Source: Thermoplasmata archaeon
Lineage (GTDB): Archaea; Thermoplasmatota; Thermoplasmata; Thermoplasmatales; Thermoplasmataceae
Direction of reading: 5' to 3'
Assembly: GCA_021806345.1 (NCBI GenBank)
Contig: JAJZXP010000107.1
Span: forward strand, 1 to 10,877
DNA length: 10,877 nucleotides
The notes beneath the pieces are model-generated. The model was not told the origin of the DNA. It was given only the letters and a program-made list of their open reading frames with translations, and did no database searches. Position numbers and translations under genes: made by a program. Every line of letters begins with the position of its first letter. Positions within the stretch are counted from its first letter, which is position 1. Below, in pieces: positions 5,709-10,877 of this stretch.

Positions 5709-6554
5709 ATGAAATCATACTGTATTCTCTGTGGGAGAAGAATTAACGAAGGGGATCAGAAATGCGCTGAATGTGAAGAGTTGAAGGATCTCATCGACGT
5801 TTTATTTGAAGACGCAAAGAAAGAGTTATCCCATAATCCATCCGTTGATAGAGAAGCTGTGTTCAAAATGCTAAGAGAATTTGCATTCATAGTGCAGGAA
5901 GATTCTCTTCTAAGAACATATAGGAACTCAATGAAATTCTTTTTAGATCAGTTCATAGACAAAAAGAATGAAGAGACTACACTCGGGTTATTCACGAAGA
6001 AGGTGCAGACCAAACTTAATCAATTAAAAATCTTAAAGGAACTGTCTGAAAGTTCTATTATTAATTGGGATTCTTCATTGCTTAGCAACTCTACCTCGCC
6101 AAAGATTTATCCTGGAGATGTTACCAAGAACCTGAAAGAATCTTACGAGCGCTCATCTGTCACAGAGCGAGCTGAGCAAAGATACGGCCACATTATAGGA
6201 TTTTATTCACTACTCCCTTTAATTAAAGGTTATTCTCATTGTGAGTCAAAGGAAGATATCAAAAAATTGAATCTTGTTCCAAAAAAACCATGGATTATCA
6301 TGCTGTCAATCTTAGTAGGGAACAGCGATGGCAGAATTTCTATTGAGCGAACGAACAAATTTCTGAAGAAGATGAGAGGAATAGGTAATGTCTCTGGAGC
6401 TATACTATCTAATCTTAGTTCTCTTAATACAGACTTTGTACAGAGGGCTACAGTAAGAGTAGAAGATGATGGAGACACCGATAAGGTTTATGTTTTATCT
6501 CCTGATATTGTTCAATATCTCCAAAGATTGAGGGAAAACGTTAGGACTAGATAA
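5709..6554 (+). CDS. Zinc-ribbon protein A with helical middle and putative winged-helix C-terminus
   Basis: First gene of the operon, 281 residues from the ATG at 5709. Four cysteines near the N-terminus (CILCG at 5-9 and KCAEC at 18-22) form a short zinc ribbon of pattern C-x2-C-x10-C-x2-C. Residues 25-180 are mainly helical. The end (about 200-281) looks like a winged helix: a DGRISIERTNKFLKKM helix pair, an ILSNLSSLN helix, a wing around RVEDDGDTDKVYVLS and a final helix QYLQRLRE. The organisation is matched by the last gene of the operon, suggesting paralogy. An in-frame GTG at 5697 would add four residues; the ATG is preferred because GGTGTGA (5694-5700) gives it a weak ribosome site eight bases away. 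I know no named family. Metal-dependent DNA binding, or acting as a kleisin/kite-like partner of the SMC-like ATPase, are possible roles. Confidence 0.75.
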   Translation: MKSYCILCGRRINEGDQKCAECEELKDLIDVLFEDAKKELSHNPSVDREAVFKMLREFAFIVQEDSLLRTYRNSMKFFLDQFIDKKNEETTLGLFTKKVQTKLNQLKILKELSESSIINWDSSLLSNSTSPKIYPGDVTKNLKESYERSSVTERAEQRYGHIIGFYSLLPLIKGYSHCESKEDIKKLNLVPKKPWIIMLSILVGNSDGRISIERTNKFLKKMRGIGNVSGAILSNLSSLNTDFVQRATVRVEDDGDTDKVYVLSPDIVQYLQRLRENVRTR

Positions 6555-6556
6555 AT

Positions 6557-6564
6557 AAAGGAGG
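6557..6564 (+). promoter_or_regulatory. Shine-Dalgarno sequence that fixes the AAA+ start
   Basis: AAAGGAGG is a near-perfect match to the 16S anti-Shine-Dalgarno. It touches the ATG at 6565 but lies nine bases ahead of the in-frame ATG at 6574, which is therefore the likely start. Confidence 0.75.
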
Positions 6565-6573
6565 ATGAGGTTA

Positions 6574-7284
6574 ATGGAAATAAGTACAAGAATAAAGGCA
6601 ACAGAATTACTTGGATATCAGAAGGAGATTGCGGATAAGATTCGTAAAATTGCAGACTACGTATTTAAAAACGATGTTCGCTTAAAATTCTCAGGATTTT
6701 TGCTTTCCGGACCTCCTGGAAATGGGAAGACAGAAATTGCAAAACAGGCAGCACTTCTAATAAGTAAGGGAGCATCGGTGAAGATATTTCTGCTTGATGG
6801 GTCAGACATAGCTTCACCTAAATGGGGAGAAGCAGAAGAAAAGTTGAAAAGAGCTTTTAACGCAAACTCCGACAGCAAGCAGGTTGAGAAGAGGATAATA
6901 ATTTTTGACGATATCGAAAGTACGCTAATGAGCAGAGATATAGAAATTGCGAAAGAGTGGCACTTTTCCATAAACTCGGTTGCCTTTCATTTGCTAGACG
7001 ATATAGATCATTCTAATACTCTTGTGTTAGCCACAACTAATAAGCCTGAAATGGTCGATCCTGCGTTGATTTCTAGACTATATCCAATTTCAATCCCTGC
7101 CTTAACGAAAGAGCAACTGAAAGAGTTCTCCGAGAAGTCAGTGGGGAGAAGTATTTTTGAAGTGGACACACAACTTGTATTACGGTCTTTGAAATCAAAG
7201 ATCGACCAAGGAAAAATTAAATCCTTGAGAGATATTGAGCATGAGATATTGCTGGAAGTGGTAGAAATGATGGGTGAGAACTAA
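6574..7284 (+). CDS. Single-domain AAA+ ATPase
   Basis: A 236-residue classic-clade AAA+ module resembling Cdc48/FtsH/proteasomal ATPase cores, with no substrate-recognition domain attached. Walker A is GPPGNGKT (46-53). A pore-loop-like SPKWGEAEEKLKRAF (81-95) corresponds to the 'yvGESE' element. Walker B is IIIFDDIE (108-115), with Asp113 where glutamate normally stands. Sensor 1 is VLATTN (151-156), and VDPALISRLY (161-170) carries R168 in the arginine-finger region, without the usual 'RPGRFD' pair. Residues 175-236 form the helical lid. Such proteins form hexamers that remodel partners. Here the partners are probably the neighbouring small proteins or the SMC-like ATPase. Its stop overlaps the next start by one base, so translation is coupled. 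The Asp substitution can still permit slow hydrolysis, so the protein need not be dead. Confidence 0.88.
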   Translation: MEISTRIKATELLGYQKEIADKIRKIADYVFKNDVRLKFSGFLLSGPPGNGKTEIAKQAALLISKGASVKIFLLDGSDIASPKWGEAEEKLKRAFNANSDSKQVEKRIIIFDDIESTLMSRDIEIAKEWHFSINSVAFHLLDDIDHSNTLVLATTNKPEMVDPALISRLYPISIPALTKEQLKEFSEKSVGRSIFEVDTQLVLRSLKSKIDQGKIKSLRDIEHEILLEVVEMMGEN

Positions 7285-7733
7285 TGGAAACTGATAATGT
7301 GCCGACAGAAGGAATAATATTTCCCTATTCGGGACAGCTGGAAATTGAAATTTACTTTAAGGAATATAAAGATAGCTGTGCAAATGATTGTAGGAGATTT
7401 TTGCACATGGGGAGAGGTAATGAACCGCCCCTAATTAGAAAATTAAAAGAAAACCTTGGAGGGAATGCTGATGCGCTGAGTATACTTCCAAAAGATTATG
7501 CTTTGCTTAGACACGTTCCGATTGGCATAGAAGTTGAACTTGATGCAGGAAGCAGGAGATCTGGATCGGGAAAAGCTAGAGGAGGACTTGAAATATATGA
7601 TGTGTCTGGACTGAATGAAAACGTAATCACGAAGCTCAAAGAGGTATTAGATGAGGAGGAGAAAAAATCTAAGGAGGGAAAACTTCTGTGGTTCAGCTAT
7701 TACAGGATTTATCTGAGGAGGGAAATGCTATGA
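7284..7733 (+). CDS. Hypothetical protein, 149 residues, operon component
   Basis: An unrecognised small protein between the AAA+ and SMC-like genes. The N-terminal part reads as strands (IIFPYSGQLEIEIYF). A middle region has two cysteines (SCANDC, about residues 32-36) and a GRGNEPPL turn. A strand pair (HVPIGIEVELD) is followed by a glycine/arginine-rich loop GSRRSGSGKARGG (about 89-101), then a charged helix (ITKLKEVLDEEEKKSKEG) and a C-terminal strand LLWFSYYRIYLRR. The basic flexible loop could touch nucleic acid or a phosphate, though it is not a P-loop. The ATG overlaps the previous stop as TAATG and has GGTGA six bases ahead. It ends in a four-base ATGA overlap with the next gene, so it is firmly embedded in the operon. 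Confidence 0.8.
   Translation: METDNVPTEGIIFPYSGQLEIEIYFKEYKDSCANDCRRFLHMGRGNEPPLIRKLKENLGGNADALSILPKDYALLRHVPIGIEVELDAGSRRSGSGKARGGLEIYDVSGLNENVITKLKEVLDEEEKKSKEGKLLWFSYYRIYLRREML
7715..7722 (+). promoter_or_regulatory. Shine-Dalgarno sequence for the 49-residue gene
   Basis: GAGGAGGG lies seven bases ahead of the ATG at 7730 and inside the end of the preceding gene. This favours the ATG over a GTG at 7688 in the same frame. Confidence 0.7.
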
Positions 7734-7879
7734 CTAATACCCAAGATTTAAGAAAAAAGATTTCCCTAAGCTGCATCAACTCTCTAGAGCAGAGAGTGAA
7801 TAAAAGCAGAATTGGTCCGGATGACACTAAAAACATCATTGTTTCAGAAGTAGACAAAGTGGTAAGTGCTGAGTATTAA
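7730..7879 (+). CDS. Small operon protein, 49 residues
   Basis: A short, mostly helical protein: MTNTQDLRKKISLSCINSLE, then a basic stretch, a GPDDTKN turn and a second helix ending VVSAEY. No family is recognised. A strong Shine-Dalgarno sequence, the ATGA overlap with the 149-residue gene and a gap of only eleven bases to the SMC-like gene indicate it is real and cotranslated. Two short helices with a polar turn suit a small subunit or a bridge peptide within a complex. Its size is close to what automatic annotation often discards. Confidence 0.7.
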   Translation: MTNTQDLRKKISLSCINSLEQRVNKSRIGPDDTKNIIVSEVDKVVSAEY

Positions 7880-7890
7880 AGGGGATTTTT

Positions 7891-9789
7891 ATGAAATTAA
7901 ATATAAAAGGAGTACAAACAATTAAAGATTCATCTTTCGAATTTCCAGATAATGGACTTGCTTTGATATACGGAGATAATGCAGTAGGGAAATCCTCCCT
8001 GATTAGAGCTATTGCTGCAGCAATCGCATATGATTCTTCCAACAGGGATGGCAGAATCTCGGAAGAACAGAAGCTGCTTGGCATACTTCAGGATGGAAGT
8101 AAAGCCAACGCTGGGTTAATCAGTGTAGGTCTTGACGAAGCTCAGATATACATAAGCAGCAACCTAATCAATGAAGCAGTGCTCATTTCTAGAAATGGAA
8201 AGTTCAAGGGATCTAATCCTAGGTTTGTAATAACAAATGTGTTGAGTGATGTAAGTTGGATAATGCGAATTTTAACTCATACAACTTCCGTGAAGGTAAG
8301 CGACTATCTTAAAGACTTCAATGATATGATTAAGAGATATGAAGATGTTATAGATGGGGTCACCGAAACCAAAAGAGATTTGTTTCAAAAAATTCAAGAA
8401 CTCAACAGAATGATTAAAGAATCCACTGAGTCTCAAAAAAAGATTAAAGAAAGCCGAAAATTACTAGAAAATGCCAAAGAAGAATTAAAAGCTATACAGG
8501 AGAAAATAACCGAAGAAGCTAAGAATGATCCTAATAGAGAAGAGAGGATATCAGAGATAAATAGCCAAATAAGAGAAAAGGAAAAGTTAATGAATAAATC
8601 AAGTAATAAAATAACAGAATACGAAAAACTTATCAGAACATATAACGATAGAATTGAACAGACAAGGGGCCAGATTAAGCTGAGGGAGCTTAAGATTAAA
8701 GAATCTAGTGAAACCCTCGAGGAGTATGAAAAAGCTGACATAGACTCAATTCCAGAGATCGAGGAAAAGATCGGCTCCTTAAAGGATATGAGATCTAAGG
8801 AGCAAATTCTTTATGATATTCTCAGACGTACTTATTCAATGCTTGAAAGGGAGCATTCTGGAGAAGTGGTTTGTCCATTATGTGGTTCCAATAAAATAAA
8901 CCCATCTGAAGTTGAGAAAATTAGTAATGAAAAAGACGAAGCAATAAGAAGATTCGACACTCAGATATCAGTGCTTTCAAGAAAGGCAGGCGACTTGAAA
9001 GAAATATCAAAGAGAAAGGAAGAGATAAGCAAAAATATTTATAGCTTTAAGCAAAATAATGTCAGAGATGAAGAAGATCTTAGAAATTTAAAACAGGATT
9101 TGGATAATACTTTAGCACAGCTAAAATCAGAAGAAAACAAAAAGTTAGAAATGAGCAGACAGAGAGATAATCTCCAGCTAGCCATTTCTGCCGGTCATTC
9201 AGAAAGACTTAAATCTGTCCAGAGCAGAATAAAAAATATTGAAACAGAGATAAAAGATTTAGAAATGAGCAGAAAATATACACAGATTAACATTTTCGGA
9301 ATCAATTATCCAGTCGAGACAAAAACTGTCGATATTTTTGATAAAGGTGTAATGCTTTCATTGTCGGACATAGAAGATCATTTTCAAAAACTTCGAGAAA
9401 CTGAACAAACAAAGCTTAAGGAAGAGTTTAATAAGAATATAAAGAAAATATTGAAAGAAATGTCTTTCGACCTTGATATTTATGTAGACAACAATTTCAA
9501 CATTATCGCTAGGAAAAAAACAGCAAGTGGATTTGAAATACTTGAAACGCAGAATTTAAGCAGATCAGAACAAGCGACTATCGCTTTAACATTGCAGTTA
9601 GCCCTTGCACAAGGTTATTCTCCAGAAATACCTATTATACTATGTGATGGGATTTATGAATTCTTTGACGATGAAAGGAGAAAGAAAATACTCGCATATA
9701 TTGATGAATTTGGCAAGAAATACAATAAGGCAATTCTAATGACTGTAGTAAAAGAAGGGGTGAGACATCCAACGGTGGGACTGGCATGA
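7891..9789 (+). CDS. Rad50/SMC-like ABC ATPase with CPLC zinc hook and a Glu-less Walker B
   Basis: A 632-residue SMC-superfamily ATPase, shorter than most Rad50 proteins but near DndD and LmuB-like lengths. The N-lobe (1-140) has Walker A GDNAVGKSS at 28-36. A long coiled coil (about 150-325) rich in Glu/Lys leads to the hook CPLCG at 328-332, where two protomers could share a zinc. A second coil (about 340-475) returns to the C-lobe, with signature NLSRSEQ at 555-561 and Walker B IPIILCDG at 580-587, followed by a D-loop at D593. Aligned with the usual DEP...LD, the catalytic glutamate is replaced by Gly587. AAGGGGAT seven bases ahead gives a clear start. It overlaps the next gene by four bases. 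Such ATPases hold DNA ends or loops; here it probably works with the AAA+ and zinc-ribbon proteins. Rad50 proper is unlikely because no Mre11 is present. Confidence 0.88.
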   Translation: MKLNIKGVQTIKDSSFEFPDNGLALIYGDNAVGKSSLIRAIAAAIAYDSSNRDGRISEEQKLLGILQDGSKANAGLISVGLDEAQIYISSNLINEAVLISRNGKFKGSNPRFVITNVLSDVSWIMRILTHTTSVKVSDYLKDFNDMIKRYEDVIDGVTETKRDLFQKIQELNRMIKESTESQKKIKESRKLLENAKEELKAIQEKITEEAKNDPNREERISEINSQIREKEKLMNKSSNKITEYEKLIRTYNDRIEQTRGQIKLRELKIKESSETLEEYEKADIDSIPEIEEKIGSLKDMRSKEQILYDILRRTYSMLEREHSGEVVCPLCGSNKINPSEVEKISNEKDEAIRRFDTQISVLSRKAGDLKEISKRKEEISKNIYSFKQNNVRDEEDLRNLKQDLDNTLAQLKSEENKKLEMSRQRDNLQLAISAGHSERLKSVQSRIKNIETEIKDLEMSRKYTQINIFGINYPVETKTVDIFDKGVMLSLSDIEDHFQKLRETEQTKLKEEFNKNIKKILKEMSFDLDIYVDNNFNIIARKKTASGFEILETQNLSRSEQATIALTLQLALAQGYSPEIPIILCDGIYEFFDDERRKKILAYIDEFGKKYNKAILMTVVKEGVRHPTVGLA

Positions 9790-10658
9790 GATGTAAGATA
9801 TGCTTAGTCATTGATTCCAATGAGTCTAGTTCAATTTGCCACAGCTGTTCTATAGCTATACAAGCTATGGAGTTGTTTATTGAAGATCTTGGAAAATATC
9901 TCTCCTCAGCTGATTCAGAGAGATTGCCTGATTATTATGCTAAAAATATACCTTACTTTGTTTCAACTTTGTCATTCTACAACCGATACGTAAGTGTTAA
10001 AAACTTAATCCAAGAAGTTGCTATAACATATTTATCCAATGACCCCGCCGACCCCGCCGAAAAAATATTTAGACAAGATATAGAGAATTCAGAACCATTG
10101 AAAAATGAGAATATAGTAAGGGTGTTAGAAGAAAATCAGCTGATCTCTAGTAAACCTGATATTACTCACGACGACTATCTCATAACTCCAATGGATAGAG
10201 TGTCTATCTCATTTTATGTATTAAATAATTTTGAATTGGAGGGAGAAGGTTTTTTCAACTACTTTAATTCCTTGTTTTTATTTTCCATGTTGATTATGGT
10301 CAAGGATGATTTGACCTCATGGATAAAAGGTGATATAAAAAATTTTCCTAGAAAAGGTTTTTTACCCATAAGACTGATAGCTGGTGCTGTAGAGAGAGCT
10401 ATTGAATCTGAAACCGAAGAACATTATATAACCATAGAAGAGATTTATCGATCAATGAAAGGTATTAACTATAAAAGCCAAACGAAGATATTTTCTCAAA
10501 TGATAGGCATGGATTTTCAGTCAAGAAGTATATTTCAAACTATTCCGGATCCAGAAGAAGATGTTCAAGCAAATTTGACTAAGGAAATCTCAGAGATGGT
10601 AGATCATCTGGCAGAAAGGATTAGAGAGAGGACTGATGATAGAGAAAATATAAGGTGA
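9786..10658 (+). CDS. Zinc-ribbon protein B with helical middle and putative winged-helix C-terminus
   Basis: Last gene of the operon, 290 residues. The N-terminus carries CKIC (3-6) and CHSC (18-21), a C-x2-C-x11-C-x2-C ribbon nearly identical in spacing to that of zinc-ribbon protein A. A helical body follows (about 25-190), with hydrophobic patches such as LFLFSMLIMV that look like a buried core rather than a membrane segment. The C-terminal part (about 195-275) has a HYITIEEIYRSMKGIN helix, a KIFSQMIGMD helix and a final amphipathic VDHLAERIRER, resembling the putative winged helix of protein A (both end in an R-x-R-E-type helix). The ATG overlaps the SMC stop as ATGA, with GGTGGG a few bases ahead. 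A DPADPA stretch is encoded by a GC-rich 9-base duplication. The family is unknown; a DNA- or SMC-binding subunit is the likeliest role. Confidence 0.75.
   Translation: MRCKICLVIDSNESSSICHSCSIAIQAMELFIEDLGKYLSSADSERLPDYYAKNIPYFVSTLSFYNRYVSVKNLIQEVAITYLSNDPADPAEKIFRQDIENSEPLKNENIVRVLEENQLISSKPDITHDDYLITPMDRVSISFYVLNNFELEGEGFFNYFNSLFLFSMLIMVKDDLTSWIKGDIKNFPRKGFLPIRLIAGAVERAIESETEEHYITIEEIYRSMKGINYKSQTKIFSQMIGMDFQSRSIFQTIPDPEEDVQANLTKEISEMVDHLAERIRERTDDRENIR
10041..10058 (+). repeat. Perfect 9-base tandem duplication inside zinc-ribbon gene B
   Basis: GACCCCGCC occurs twice in a row and encodes DPADPA. The block is 78% G+C in a gene of about one third G+C, so it stands out. The unit is a multiple of three and keeps the frame; it may mark a recent slippage event. 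Confidence 0.85.
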
Positions 10659-10781
10659 TATCTTCTTTCAAGGGCAAGATGTGTAAACATATTCCATTTT
10701 CTGAGACTATCCAACAAATAACATTAATAGGTTTGTATTTATCCATAGTTGAGGATTTCTAATAACCTCACAAAAAACACC

Positions 10782-10812
10782 GTAACATTTATTCATGAAA
10801 CACGCATGTTAC
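10782..10812. promoter_or_regulatory. Inverted repeat in the promoter of the downstream gene
   Basis: GTAACAT (10782-10788) and ATGTTAC (10806-10812) are perfect 7-bp inverted arms separated by 17 bases, ending three bases before the ATG at 10816. A TATA-like CATTTATTC lies at the left arm. The spacing puts the arms on roughly the same DNA face, as for a dimeric repressor, but AT-rich sequence yields such arms fairly often. Confidence 0.4.
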
Positions 10813-10815
10813 TGT

Positions 10816-10877
10816 ATGAGTGATTTACTTGATCATGCATTGAAAGAAAAATACAGCACAATGAAGATAAATGATCC
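10816..10877 (+). CDS. Start of an unidentified gene (3'-truncated by window)
   Basis: An open frame begins MSDLLDHALKEKYSTMKIND and runs off the window. An in-frame ATG at 10795 would add seven residues (MKHACYC). The ATG at 10816 is preferred because TTTATT sits about 25-30 bases before it, allowing a leaderless message. Too little is visible to assign a family. It may be a regulator given the inverted repeat at its start. Confidence 0.4.
   Translation, partial: MSDLLDHALKEKYSTMKIND

Noticed and set aside
6565..6573. ATG at 6565 as the AAA+ start
   Set aside because: The Shine-Dalgarno AAAGGAGG directly touches it; the ATG at 6574 has correct spacing.
7891..9789. Classification of the SMC-like protein as Rad50 or DndD
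   Set aside because: No Mre11 neighbour for Rad50, and no DndB/DndE-type neighbours or specific DndD signature beyond general SMC motifs.
1..10877. CRISPR arrays or intact insertion sequences
   Set aside because: No regularly spaced repeats, no transposase gene and no paired terminal inverted repeats were found by reading; the only mobile-element gene is the integrase end.

Overview
The window looks archaeal and AT-rich (roughly one third G+C over most of its length). Several genes have a TATA-like box about 25 bases ahead of the start codon and little or no leader. ATA, AGA and AGG codons are common, and a HerA-type ATPase remnant is present. A thermoplasmatal euryarchaeon (Thermoplasma/Ferroplasma/Cuniculiplasma type) is my best guess, but no rRNA or housekeeping gene is present to prove it. 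The content is accessory: an integrase end, nuclease-like genes, broken gene pieces and two gene remnants richer in G+C than their surroundings. This is what a mobile or defence island looks like.

Left part (1-4207): the 3' end of a tyrosine recombinase (2-148); a NYN-domain RNase-like protein with a probable OST-HTH/LOTUS tail (246-989); a small acidic protein on the minus strand with its own hairpin/T-run terminator (1242-1385); a PD-(D/E)XK nuclease with a NucS/DUF91-like C-terminus (1538-2608); a 46% G+C gene remnant (2644-2796); a 69-residue protein (2922-3131); and an unrecognised protein with two N-terminal membrane helices (3323-4207).

Middle (4210-5575, minus strand): a compact PAPS-reductase-family PP-loop protein. 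Downstream of it on the same strand is a decayed HerA/FtsK-type ATPase C-terminus in shifted frames. The PAPS-reductase gene is transcribed away from the operon to its right. The divergent promoter region between them carries a perfect 19-bp palindrome and a second 11-bp palindrome.

Right part (5709-10658, plus strand): a tight operon of six genes, mostly joined by 1-4 base overlaps or good Shine-Dalgarno sequences. The order is zinc-ribbon protein A, AAA+ ATPase, an unknown 149-residue protein, a 49-residue protein, a Rad50/SMC-like ABC ATPase with a CPLC zinc hook, and zinc-ribbon protein B. A and B share an N-terminal four-cysteine zinc ribbon, a helical middle and a similar putative winged-helix tail, so they may be diverged paralogs bracketing the operon. 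Both ATPases lack the standard Walker B glutamate (Asp in the AAA+ protein, Gly in the SMC-like protein). I know of no named system with this gene set. It resembles in spirit the Dnd/phosphorothioation, BREX-4 and SMC-based (Lamassu, Wadjet, ABC-three-component) conflict systems, and I propose it as a candidate undescribed archaeal DNA-directed defence or element-maintenance system. That function is inference.

The window ends with the first codons of another gene (10816 onward) behind an inverted repeat.
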